Positions 15,862 to 24,601 of a DNA stretch of 64,000 nucleotides are shown piece by piece; within the stretch, counting starts at the first letter, position 1, and each line of letters starts with the position of its first letter. Origin of the DNA: WHSW01 sp963742205 (lineage in GTDB: Bacteria; Actinomycetota; Thermoleophilia; Solirubrobacterales; 70-9); assembly GCA_963742205.1 (NCBI GenBank), contig CAVUKZ010000011.1:124001-188000 (forward strand), written 5' to 3'. A program made the translations under genes and the position numbers. The notes beneath the pieces are model-generated. The model was not told the origin of the DNA. It saw nothing but the letters and a program-made list of their open reading frames with translations, and searched no databases.

Positions 15862-16826
15862 AGCCACTCGGCAGCGTCCTTGGCGAAGTAGGTGAGGATC
15901 ACGTCGGCGCCGGCGCGGCGGATCGAGGTCAGCGTCTCGAGCGCCGCCGCCTGGCCGTCGAGCCAGCCGTTGTCGGCCGCGGCGCGGAGCATCGAGTACT
16001 CGCCCGACACCTGATAGGCGGCGATCGGCATCTCGGTCTCGTCGCGGACCGTGCGGATCACGTCGAGGTACGGCAGAGCGGGCTTGATCATGACCATGTC
16101 GGCGCCCTCCTCGACGTCCAGCCGCACCTCGCGCAGCGCCTCGCGGGCGTTGGCCGGGTCCATCTGGTAGCCGCGGCGGTCACCGAACTCGGGGGTCGAC
16201 TCCGCCGCCTCGCGGAACGGGCCGTAGAAGGCCGAGGCGTACTTCGCCGAGTAGGCGATGATCGCCGTGTCCGGGTGGCCCTCCTCGTCGAGCTGGTGGC
16301 GGATCATCCCGATCCGACCATCCATCATGTCCGAGGGGGCGACGACGTCCGCGCCGGCCTCGGCGTGGGAGATCGCCGTCTTCGCCAGCAGCTCGAGGGT
16401 GATGTCGTTGTCGACCGAGCCGTCGCGGACGAAGCCGCAGTGGCCGTGCGACGTGTACTCGCACAGGCAGACGTCGGTGATCACGGTGAGCTCCGGGTGC
16501 GCCTCCTTGAGCGCCCGCACGGCGAGCTGCACGACGCCCTCGTCGTCGTAGGCGCCGGAGCCGGTCTCGTCCTTGGTCCTGGGGATGCCGAACAGGATCA
16601 CCGCCTCGATCCCGACGGCGAGCAGCTCCGAGGCCTCGGCGACGAGCTCGTTGATCGAAAACCGGTCGACCCCGGGCATGGACTCGACCGGCTCGCGGAC
16701 GTTCTCGCCGGAGACCACGAACAGGGGCTGCACCAGATGCCGCGGCGAAAGCTCCGTCTCGCGTACGAGGTCGCGAAGCGCCTTCGTCCGCCGCAGGCGC
16801 CGCATGCGCGTTGCGGGGAAGCTCAC
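15855..16826 (-). CDS. hemB: Porphobilinogen synthase (5-aminolevulinate dehydratase)
   Basis: Condenses two 5-aminolevulinates to porphobilinogen. The family features are VKPALPYLDVIRTVRD-like (MIKPALPYLD), the Schiff-base lysines in AYSAKYASAFYGPFREA and MVMIKPALP, and DVCLCEYTSHGHCG with the metal-binding cysteines. Length 323 aa is normal. First gene of the hem-qcr-men operon, starting at GTG 16826. Confidence 0.96.
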   Translation of the reverse strand: MSFPATRMRRLRRTKALRDLVRETELSPRHLVQPLFVVSGENVREPVESMPGVDRFSINELVAEASELLAVGIEAVILFGIPRTKDETGSGAYDDEGVVQLAVRALKEAHPELTVITDVCLCEYTSHGHCGFVRDGSVDNDITLELLAKTAISHAEAGADVVAPSDMMDGRIGMIRHQLDEEGHPDTAIIAYSAKYASAFYGPFREAAESTPEFGDRRGYQMDPANAREALREVRLDVEEGADMVMIKPALPYLDVIRTVRDETEMPIAAYQVSGEYSMLRAAADNGWLDGQAAALETLTSIRRAGADVILTYFAKDAAEWLL

Positions 16827-16857
16827 GCGGCGGATTGTAGGGGCGCTCGGGGGGCGC

Positions 16858-17496
16858 TCAGCCCTTGGTGCCCCGGTCGGCGAGCGCCGCCGTCACCCCG
16901 AGGCCGAGGTAGACGGCGCCGGCCACCCACGAGAGCCGGCCCGGGCTCGCGAGCCGCCGGCGCAGGCTGGTGCCGGCCGTGCCGGCGAGGAGCGCGAACA
17001 GCGTGTCGCCGGCGATCGCGCAGAGGCTGAAGATCGTGCCGAGGACGAGGGTCTGCACCCACACCGGGCCCACGGCGGGGTCGATGAACTGCGGCAGGAA
17101 GGCGAGCAGGAAGATCGCCAGCTTCGGGTTCAGGGCGCCGACGGCGAAGCCCTCCCAGAACAGGCGGCGCTCCGAGCGCTGCGGGGCCGCGGCCTCTGCG
17201 ACCGCGCCGACGCCCTCGCGCAGCGCGCGGATGCCCAGCCAGATCAGGTACACGGCGCCGATGTACTTGACGATCGTGAACGCGGTCGCCGACGAGGCGA
17301 CGATTGCGGCCAGGCCGACCGTCGCGGCGAGCACCTCGACGTAATTGCCGGCCTCGACCCCGAGCATCGACACGAGGCCGCCCCGGCGCCCGTGGACGAC
17401 GCCGCGGGTGACGATGTAGATCACCGCTGGGCCGGGGATCGCCACCAGCGCCGCGCTCGCGAGCGCGAACAGCAGCATCGTGTGGGCGGAGGGCAT
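16858..17496 (-). CDS. LysE/RhtB-family amino-acid exporter
   Basis: A 212-residue inner-membrane exporter of small amino acids or derivatives. It has five to six hydrophobic segments and the family start AIPGPAVIYIVTRGVVHGRRGG with conserved Pro-Gly-Pro, plus GALNPKLAIFLLAFLPQF in the third helix. The substrate is unknown. It is 31 nt upstream of hemB on the same strand and could supply readthrough to the hem operon. Confidence 0.87.
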   Translation of the reverse strand: MPSAHTMLLFALASAALVAIPGPAVIYIVTRGVVHGRRGGLVSMLGVEAGNYVEVLAATVGLAAIVASSATAFTIVKYIGAVYLIWLGIRALREGVGAVAEAAAPQRSERRLFWEGFAVGALNPKLAIFLLAFLPQFIDPAVGPVWVQTLVLGTIFSLCAIAGDTLFALLAGTAGTSLRRRLASPGRLSWVAGAVYLGLGVTAALADRGTKG

Positions 17497-17505
17497 TGAC
17501 CCAGC

Positions 17506-18873
17506 CTACGAAGCGAACCGCCGCAGCGCCACCCGCGCCAGGACCCCGTACGCAACGACGATCGCGAGCAGGTGGACGAGCGGCAGGCCGACGCTGGGGC
17601 CGGCGGAGTCGAGCGCTCCCTGCATGGCGTCGAGCGCCGGATCGAACGGAAACAGCGCGCGGATGATCTCGATCGCGTGAAAGACGCCGACGCTGACCGT
17701 CCCGGAGGGGACGAGGGAGAGGAAGGCGATCGGCAGCGAGGCCATGAACGCCAATAGCGAGCTCGCCCGGACCTCCTTGGCGGAGGCGCCGATCGCCGCA
17801 CCGAAGGCGGCGAAGCCGGCGCCGCCGGCGCCGATCGCGAGCAGGATGAGCAGGATCCGCCCCCAGTCGACCGAGACCAGGGCGGTCAGCGCGACGAGGA
17901 GCAGGAGGGTGACCGCGTAGGAGGCGATGATCCCGAGCAGGACCTTCTCGGTGAGCAGGCCGGTGGTGCCGACGAGCCCGCGGGTGATCCGGGCGAACAC
18001 GTTCTCCTCGCGCTCGAGCGCCAGCGAGCCGGCGACCAGGAGCACGGTGACGAACATCAGCGTCACGGTCGCGGCGACCGCGATCGCGAACACGTCGAGC
18101 TCCGACGACTGACCGGCGACGACGATCTTGTCGACGCTGATCGGCGAGGCGACGGCGCCCAGCAGCGGCAGGGCGAAGTCGAGGTTCTGGCGAGCCAGGT
18201 CGGAGAACTTGATCACCTCGTCGAGGGTCGCACTGGCGGTGCTGTTCGGCGGCAGCTGGGCCTGGACCTGGCGCAGGATCTGGCTGCTCGGCTGCAGGCC
18301 GAGGATGTTGAGGTCGCCGATGATCGGCAGGCTGATCTGGCCGCCCTTGATCAGGAGGTTCAGGTAATCCGCCGCCTGGTCGGAGATGCGCTGCGACAGC
18401 AGCAGGTTGGCCTCCGTGATCAGGGCCTGGATCCGGTCGTCGACCAGGCTCGCCTTCACCGGGTCGTCCTGGTTGACGAGGACCTCGACCGTCGGTTGGT
18501 CGGGGTTGAGGCTGGCGAGCGACTCGAGCTTGTCGACCAGGTCCGCGGGCAGGATCAGCGCCGCGATCACGTCGCCGTCCTCGACCTTCTGCTCGGCCTC
18601 CTCGCGCGAGGAGACGTCCACGCACTCCACCCGGGAGCACAGCCGGTCGCGGGCGATGCCCTGGTCGATCTGCTCGTTGCCGGCGCCGACCGCAAACTGC
18701 TTCGTGTCCTCGGGCGGGACCTCGTTGAGAAACGCGACCCGAGGCTTGGAGTTGTCGGCCGAGAGCGCGAAGCCGATCAGCACCCCGAGCACCACCGGGT
18801 AGGCGATCAGCAGGCCGACGATCAGCGGCGAGCGCCGCAGGATCTGCAGGTCCTTGAGCAGCAGCCAACGCAT
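17506..18873 (-). CDS. ABC-2 type transporter permease
   Basis: Membrane subunit of an ABC exporter, 455 aa. There is one N-terminal helix (LIVGLLIAYPVVLGVLIGFAL), a large extracytoplasmic domain of about 200 residues with a Cys pair (RLCSRVECVD), and five C-terminal helices. This is the YhgE/NatB-like layout. It pairs with the ATPase gene 16 nt upstream. The cargo cannot be read from sequence. Confidence 0.85.
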   Translation of the reverse strand: MRWLLLKDLQILRRSPLIVGLLIAYPVVLGVLIGFALSADNSKPRVAFLNEVPPEDTKQFAVGAGNEQIDQGIARDRLCSRVECVDVSSREEAEQKVEDGDVIAALILPADLVDKLESLASLNPDQPTVEVLVNQDDPVKASLVDDRIQALITEANLLLSQRISDQAADYLNLLIKGGQISLPIIGDLNILGLQPSSQILRQVQAQLPPNSTASATLDEVIKFSDLARQNLDFALPLLGAVASPISVDKIVVAGQSSELDVFAIAVAATVTLMFVTVLLVAGSLALEREENVFARITRGLVGTTGLLTEKVLLGIIASYAVTLLLLVALTALVSVDWGRILLILLAIGAGGAGFAAFGAAIGASAKEVRASSLLAFMASLPIAFLSLVPSGTVSVGVFHAIEIIRALFPFDPALDAMQGALDSAGPSVGLPLVHLLAIVVAYGVLARVALRRFAS

Positions 18874-18889
18874 CTAGATGGGTCCCTCA

Positions 18890-19612
18890 TCAGTGACCCC
18901 GCTCGCGCAGGAACCGGACGAAGGCGGCCTCGAAGTCGCCGCCCGCGCCGTCAGGGGCGGCCGCGTGAAGCTCCGTCGCCGTGCCGTCGAAGACCCGCTC
19001 GCCGTCGGCGAGCACCAACAGCCGGTCGCCGTAGCGCTCCGCCTCCTGCAGGTGGTGGGTCGAGTAGATCACCGTCGTCCCGGTGCCGGCGAGCCCGAGC
19101 ACGAACTCCCAGAGGCGCTCGCGCTGGCGCGGGTCGAGCCCGGTCGAGGGCTCGTCGAGGAGCAGCACAGCGGGGGACGCCAGGAGGCCGATCGCGATGT
19201 TGACGCGCTGCTGGTTGCCGCCCGAGAGCGTCCCCACCTGGTCGCCGCGCCGCTCGCCGAGCCCGGTCTGATCGAGCATCCGCTCGACCGCGGGCTCGAG
19301 CTCGGTGATCCCCTCGAGGCGGGCGAAGAGGCGCAGGTTCTCGTCCACCGTCAGGCGGCTGTACAGCGCAGCCCCCTGCGGCACCCAGCCGATCTCCCCG
19401 GGGACCTCGATCGTCCCGGAGTCCGGCTCGCGAATCCCGGCGAGGATCGAAAGCAGGGTCGTCTTGCCGGCGCCGTTGGGGCCGATCACGGCCAGCAGCT
19501 CGCCCGGCCGGGCGCTGAAGCTGACGTCGCGCAGGGCGGCGCGATCGCCGAATCGCTTGGTCAGCCCCCGCGCCTCGATCACCGCCGCGCCCGTCGGCTC
19601 CTGCCCGCTCAC
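18890..19612 (-). CDS. ABC transporter ATP-binding protein
   Basis: Nucleotide-binding subunit for the permease just downstream. Walker A is GPNGAGKTT, the signature LSGGNQQRV, Walker B LLLDEPSTGLDP and the switch His lies in YSTHH. The open frame extends to 19852 but that part is antisense to ymdB, so GTG 19612 (VSGQEPTG) is taken; GTG 19582 (VIEARGLTKRF) is also plausible. Divergent from ymdB with about 40 nt between. Confidence 0.9.
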   Translation of the reverse strand: MSGQEPTGAAVIEARGLTKRFGDRAALRDVSFSARPGELLAVIGPNGAGKTTLLSILAGIREPDSGTIEVPGEIGWVPQGAALYSRLTVDENLRLFARLEGITELEPAVERMLDQTGLGERRGDQVGTLSGGNQQRVNIAIGLLASPAVLLLDEPSTGLDPRQRERLWEFVLGLAGTGTTVIYSTHHLQEAERYGDRLLVLADGERVFDGTATELHAAAPDGAGGDFEAAFVRFLRERGH

Positions 19613-19652
19613 CGGCGGAACGCTACGCCACTGCGGATACCGTAGGCACCGG

Positions 19653-20432
19653 ATGAGGGTCTTGTTCGTCGCCGACGTGGTCGGGAAGCCGGGCCGAGCG
19701 GGGCTCGGTCGGGCGATGCCCGGGCTGCGCGAGCGGCTGCGCCCGGACCTCGTGATCGTCAACGGGGAGAACTCCGCCGGCGGGATCGGGATCACCGAGA
19801 AGACGGCGGCCGACCTGTTCTCGATCGGCGCCGACGTGATCACGCTCGGCAACCACGCGTTCCGCCACCGCGACGTCTACGACTACCTCGACCGCGACCA
19901 GCGCGTGATCCGCCCTGCGAACTTCATGGCTTCGAGTCCCGGCCGCGGGTACACCGTGGTCGAGGCCGACGGGGTGCGGGTCGGGGTGATCAACCTGCTC
20001 GGCCAGGTGCAGCTGCGCGCGGCGCGCTCGCCGTTCACCGAGGCCGACTCGCTCCTCGACCGGCTCGAGCGCGAGGCCGACGCCTTCTTCGTCGACTTCC
20101 ACGCCGAGGTCACCTCCGAGAAGGTCGCGATGGGCTGGCACCTCGACGGTCGCGCCGGCGCGGTCGTCGGCACCCACACGCACGTGCCGACGGCCGACGC
20201 GAGAGTGTTGCCGCGGGGCACCGCCTACATCAGCGACGTCGGGATGACCGGGTCGCGGGCGAGCGTGCTCGGGGTCCGCTGGGAGCAGGCGCTGGAGGGC
20301 TTCCGCACCCAGATGCCGGTCCGCTTCACGACCGCCGAGGACGACGTCTGGATCAACGCCGTCCTGGTCGAGCTCGGGCCGGACGGGCTCGCGCGGTCGA
20401 TCGAGCCGGTGCTCGAGCGGGCTCCCGACTAG
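19653..20432 (+). CDS. ymdB: YmdB-family metallophosphoesterase
   Basis: Calcineurin-fold phosphodiesterase of the TIGR00282 type; Bacillus YmdB hydrolyses 2',3'-cyclic AMP. Dimetal motifs seen are VADVVGKPG, NGENSAGGIGIT, TLGNHAFRH, FVDFHAE and VVGTHTHVPTAD. Length 259 aa is normal. ATG 19653 fits the family start (MRVLFVADVVGKPGR). The end overlaps the convergent glycosyltransferase-like gene by 4 nt. Confidence 0.92.
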   Translation: MRVLFVADVVGKPGRAGLGRAMPGLRERLRPDLVIVNGENSAGGIGITEKTAADLFSIGADVITLGNHAFRHRDVYDYLDRDQRVIRPANFMASSPGRGYTVVEADGVRVGVINLLGQVQLRAARSPFTEADSLLDRLEREADAFFVDFHAEVTSEKVAMGWHLDGRAGAVVGTHTHVPTADARVLPRGTAYISDVGMTGSRASVLGVRWEQALEGFRTQMPVRFTTAEDDVWINAVLVELGPDGLARSIEPVLERAPD

Positions 20433-22139
20433 TCGGCCGCGAGCCGCTCCCGCGGGACCGAGGCCGCCAGCGCGATCGCCAGCGGCCCGAAGAACCAGGG
20501 GATGTAGAGGTAGAACCAGTGGTCGACCGACAGCTGGATGGCGATCAGCACCGCGGCGGCGAGCGCCGCGATCTGGGGCAGGGTGCGGCGCCTGGGAACG
20601 AAGGCGACCACGATCGCGAGCACCGCCGCGGCGGCGAACATCACATCCTGCAGCCACTGGATCCCGTCGACCTGGCCCCAGACGCTGAACGGTGAGGTGC
20701 GGTCGAGCTGGCTGGAGATGGTGCGCTCGTAGAAGGTGGCCAGCCCCGGTTCGATCAGCGGCTCGGCGAGCATCAGCGCAGCGACCACGGCGAAGGCCGC
20801 GCAGAACAACGCCATCGGTTTGAGCGACCAGCCGCGCGGCGGCGGTCGCTCGCCCTCCGTCGGTCGATCGGCCAGCAGGCCGTGGTCGCCGGCCAGATAG
20901 AGCGGCCCGAGCGCCAGGGGCGCGAACTTGGCCATCACGGCGAGCGCGAGCAGCGCCCCGCGAGCCACGGGCCGGGCGAAGAAGGCGAGCGACCAGATCA
21001 CCAGCGCGGCGATCAGCGAGTCGTTGGAGTTCGACTGGAGGGCGAAGTCCGTGTACGGATAGGCGAGCCAGGCGAAGGCGAGCACGGCCCCGAGCTCGCG
21101 GCCGCGCCGGCCCGGCCACAGGCGCATGCCGCAGACGGCGAGCCCGACCGCGGCCGCGAGGTCGAAGGCGATCGCCGCGCCGTGCGACGCGGGGAGCTCG
21201 TCCCAGCTCCCGCTCCACGGCATGACGAGCTCAAAAGGCACGTACGCGTAGTAGTTCGCCGGCCCGTACGTGTCGCCAAACCGGTTGTCGTCGGGGAACA
21301 CGTCCTCGCCGTAGATCCGCTCGCCGTGGGCGATGCGGTCGGCGCCGATCGTGCCCGCGTAGCCGACGTCGATCACCCCCGAGTCGGCGATGTTGATCGT
21401 CACCCGGAAGGCGATCAACAGCACCGCGGCGAGCGCCAGCCACCGGGCGCCCAGGGTGGGGCGGAGGCCCGAGCCGCCGCGGAAGCCGAGCCACAGCATG
21501 CGGCAGAGCAGGTAGATCAGCGGCGGATAGGCGAGCGGGACCGAGACCCCGATCTCGCCCTGGTTGAAGTACAGCTGCGAGATCCCGAACGAGAGCAGCA
21601 CCAACAGGTCGAGGTGGACGATGCGCAGCGGGCGCCGGAAGTCGAACAGGCAGAGGAAGAACACCAAGCGCCATCGGGATCCAGACGTAGGGCGCGTTCA
21701 GGATGTGGCCGAACTGGCCCTCGTAGCCGCGGGCCATCGGCCACGCGACCTGGTAGCCGGTCCACGCCTCGCGGATCGCGCCGGTCACCCCGTCGACCTT
21801 CACCTGCGCGACCTCGCTGCCGTCGGCCGTGTACCCGACCTGCCAGAGGCCGCCATCGGTCTGGATCGCGGTGGTCAGGCGACCATGGCTGCGCGTCTCC
21901 TCGGCGACGTGGGGATCGGTGTTGGCGATCTCGATCGCCCGGGCCGCGCTGATCTCGAATCCCTCCGGGGTCTCCGGGAGCGCTCCGGGCTCGGTTGGCG
22001 CCGGGAACGTCGACCCAGGGGTCTGAGCGCTCGTCTGGGCGCCCGCGGCGCCGGGGAGGGCGAGCAGGAGCACCGCGACGGCGAGCGCGACCGCGATCGG
22101 GACGGATTGACGGACGCGACCTAGTCGGCGAACGTCCAC
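20429..22139 (-). CDS. Polytopic membrane protein, mannosyltransferase-like, with PepSY-like N-terminal part (frameshifted)
   Basis: The reading is in two frames. Part one, GTG 22139 to about 21665, has a signal peptide (AVLLLALPGAAGAQ) and a PepSY-like region (GLWQVGYTADGSEVAQVKVDGVTGAIREAW), ending LNAPYVWIPMAL. Part two, about 21665-20429, continues with VFFLCLFDFRRPLRIVHLDL and about ten membrane helices of the GT87/DUF2029 polyprenol-phosphate mannosyltransferase kind, with an acidic DDNRFGDTYGP loop. Removing one base in GCGCTTGG on the minus strand (near 21665) joins them. Probably one intact gene in the organism. Confidence 0.7.
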
Positions 22140-22582
22140 AGCTTGTTGCCGACGAAGTTCACCGGCATCGTCAGCCCCACTGCCAGCGCCTGCCCGGCGA
22201 GCGCCGGCAATCCGAGCGCCGTCACGAACAGCTCCAGCAGCGCCAGGTTGAGTCCGAGGCCCACGAGGCTGACCGCCAGGAAGCGCGCCGCCTGGAAGCC
22301 GGGGTGGCCGTCGCTCGCGTCGAAGGTCCAGAAGCGGTTCCAGGTGAAGTTGTTGGCGACGGCGACGCAGAAGGCACCGATCGCCGCCGGGATGTGGTGC
22401 ACCCCGAGCGGGCCGGTGAGCGCCGCGAACACGAGGAGGTTGATGACGTAGCCGGAGCCGCCGACGATCCCGAACTTGAGCAGCTCCATCCAGTTGCCCG
22501 GCTTGCGCACTCCGAGGTGAAGCCGGCGGAGCAGCGGCCCGGTGGAGGCGTCGCGCTCGGCGGTGTGCTCGGCGGTACCCAT
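22121..22582 (-). CDS. GtrA-family membrane protein
   Basis: A small four-helix membrane protein of the GtrA/DPMS-associated family, thought to flip or present polyprenol-linked sugars. The family block GIVGGSGYVINLLVFAALT is followed by AVANNFTWNRFWTFD and a closing MPVNFVGNKLWTF. ATG 22582 (MGTAEHTAERD) follows the upstream stop directly. Its end overlaps the glycosyltransferase-like gene by 19 nt, so the two are probably coupled in surface-glycan work. Confidence 0.88.
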   Translation of the reverse strand: MGTAEHTAERDASTGPLLRRLHLGVRKPGNWMELLKFGIVGGSGYVINLLVFAALTGPLGVHHIPAAIGAFCVAVANNFTWNRFWTFDASDGHPGFQAARFLAVSLVGLGLNLALLELFVTALGLPALAGQALAVGLTMPVNFVGNKLWTFAD

Positions 22583-22584
22583 CG

Positions 22585-24150
22585 CTAGCTCACCGCCTCC
22601 CCGACGGCGGCGCCGACGGCGAGCGAGTCCTCGCCCTCGACGCCGAAGTGGCCGAGGACCAAGTCGGCGACGTCGCGGATCGCCCACTGCTCGCGCGCGT
22701 CGGCCACGCCGGGCTCGAACCCGCAGAGCAGCAGCGGGCCGAGTGAGTCACCAACGTGCAGAGCGCCGTGACTGCCGCCCGGGCAGTGCGTCATCCCGCC
22801 CCAGTCGACGAACTCGTGGCCTGGGTCTGCCGACATCAGGACCTCGCCGGCGTGCGGAGCGTTGAGCGCGTTCCAAAGCCGAGCCAGGCCGTCCGGGTAG
22901 GTCTCGGAGCTCACCGTCCCACCCTCGACCGTGGCCGCGAGCGCGGTCGGGTCACCATCGAGGTCCCAACCCGCCCCGCGGCGATCGCGCAGCTGCGAAC
23001 CCGGCCGGAAGCGCAGCACGCTGCCGGAGCGCTCGAGGACCGCGACGCTTCCCGCTGGGGGCGGGCCGTCCTCCTCGCCGCGCAGGACCGGCTCGCCGTC
23101 GTGTTCCAGCCACGTGAAGAGGTCGACGCCCTCGAGGTCGCGCAGCCGGTCGCGAACGCCGTCGTGGATCCGCGCCGCCCGGCGGCCGGCCCCGAGCACG
23201 TAGACGGCCGCGGCCCGCGAGCTCGGGCAAACCGCGAGCTCGGCCCGCTCGGGGTCGCTCTGGTTGGGCTGCAGCACGCGCCACTCGGAGCCCAGTCGCT
23301 CGGCGAGCGGCAGCGGGTGCTCGACGTCCGTCTGCGCGTGATCGGCGAGCACGATCACCGCGTGCTCGGCCAGGAAGCGCTCGAGCCCACCGGCCGCGTC
23401 CACGAGCTCGGCCAGCGCGTCGTCCGCGCGCGCGATCGACTCGGGCTGCGCGTCGGGGCCGAACTTGTGCGAGTGATAGTCGTTGTCGGGCAGCGAGAAC
23501 AGCAGGAAGTCGTAGAGGTCGTTCTCGACCAGCTCGCGCCCACAGCAGGCCGAGTACTCATCGCGGGTCCCGGGCCGCGCCAGGGTCGGTTTGCACGGGA
23601 CCTTCCGGCTCGAGTAGAGCTCGCCGTAGAAGAGCTCGTCCGGGCCCCAGGTGGCGTGTCGGAAGGTCGCAGCGAGCGCCACCCGACGCAGCAGGCCCTC
23701 GAGGCCGAGCTCGTGGCGCGTGCGCCCGCGGTAGATCAGGAACGGCGTGCAGGCGGTCCGGACGCCGTGGTCGGCGAGCCGCTCGAAGACCGTCTCCGCC
23801 TCGTCGGAGAGGTGGGCCATGTTCATGTTGTAGACGGTGTCGTAGAGCGACCGAAAGAGCCCGAACGTGCGGGTCGCCTCGAACGAGCTCCCGTACTCGA
23901 CGTAGCGGCGCTCGGCCCGGTAGTACCAGTTCATCCCGCTGATCCAATGGCCCTCGGGCGAGCGGCCCGTGGTGATCTCCGAGGTGCACACCGGGGTCAC
24001 CGAGGGGAACGAGGAGACGCAGTCGGGAATTAAGACGCCCCGCTCCAGCAGGGCGGCAAACGTCGGCGCCACCCCCTCGGCCGCCGCCTGCTCGAGCTTG
24101 TCTGTGCGCAGGGAGTCGACGACGCAGAGGACGAGCTTGGGGGCGCTCAC
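22585..24150 (-). CDS. Alkaline-phosphatase-superfamily phosphodiesterase/pyrophosphatase
   Basis: A type I phosphodiesterase/nucleotide pyrophosphatase-like protein, 521 aa. The metal site begins CVVDSLRTD, and the nucleophile region is SSFPSVTPVCTSEITTGRSP (T of SVTP). Later ligands are DNDYHSHKFGPDAQ, VIVLADHAQTDV and a C-terminal HCPGGSHGAL. No signal peptide is visible. GTG 24150 overlaps the upstream membrane-protein stop (GTGA), which fixes the start despite a longer open frame. Substrate unknown; the neighbours suggest lipid- or glycan-linked phosphate. Confidence 0.82.
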   Translation of the reverse strand: MSAPKLVLCVVDSLRTDKLEQAAAEGVAPTFAALLERGVLIPDCVSSFPSVTPVCTSEITTGRSPEGHWISGMNWYYRAERRYVEYGSSFEATRTFGLFRSLYDTVYNMNMAHLSDEAETVFERLADHGVRTACTPFLIYRGRTRHELGLEGLLRRVALAATFRHATWGPDELFYGELYSSRKVPCKPTLARPGTRDEYSACCGRELVENDLYDFLLFSLPDNDYHSHKFGPDAQPESIARADDALAELVDAAGGLERFLAEHAVIVLADHAQTDVEHPLPLAERLGSEWRVLQPNQSDPERAELAVCPSSRAAAVYVLGAGRRAARIHDGVRDRLRDLEGVDLFTWLEHDGEPVLRGEEDGPPPAGSVAVLERSGSVLRFRPGSQLRDRRGAGWDLDGDPTALAATVEGGTVSSETYPDGLARLWNALNAPHAGEVLMSADPGHEFVDWGGMTHCPGGSHGALHVGDSLGPLLLCGFEPGVADAREQWAIRDVADLVLGHFGVEGEDSLAVGAAVGEAVS

Positions 24151-24578
24151 CGCAGCGTCCGCAGACCCTCGTACTTGCGCGCCGCGCGGCTGCGGCGGGC
24201 GAGGCCGAGGTAGACGATCGCCGCCAGCGCCAGGAGCCCCAGCGGCTGCAGGAGGACCGAGAGCCCGGCGACCGCCAGCGCGGCGAGGGCGATCATCCCG
24301 GCGATAAAGCCGCCGCCCTCCGCCCGCGAGGCCGCGGAGGCGGCGAACTCGCTCACCACCCAAAACGAGAGCGCCGCGATCACGGCCCCCACGGGCCAGC
24401 CCGGCCATGCCGGGTGATCCTCGGTCGCGAGCGAGGCGCCGAAGAGGATGCCGCCGACGATCACGGCGGCGACGAGGAGCACCATCCCGAGTGGGTCGCG
24501 CCGGCCGGCGGCGCCGGCGAGGGCACCCGCGGCCACGGCGAGGCCGATGCCCTGGCAAGCTGCGAGGAACAGATGCAT
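24147..24578 (-). CDS. Small integral membrane protein, 143 aa
   Basis: Four or five hydrophobic helices separated by short loops, with a basic C-terminus (RRSRAARKYEGLRTLR). The opening MHLFLAACQGIGLAVAAGALAG resembles DUF4126-like proteins, but I cannot assign a family with confidence. It is translationally coupled to the phosphodiesterase gene by a 4-nt overlap and divergent from the flavoprotein gene. Confidence 0.6.
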   Translation of the reverse strand: MHLFLAACQGIGLAVAAGALAGAAGRRDPLGMVLLVAAVIVGGILFGASLATEDHPAWPGWPVGAVIAALSFWVVSEFAASAASRAEGGGFIAGMIALAALAVAGLSVLLQPLGLLALAAIVYLGLARRSRAARKYEGLRTLR

Positions 24579-24601
24579 CGGCGCAGCAGGGTACCGAGGC
24601 G

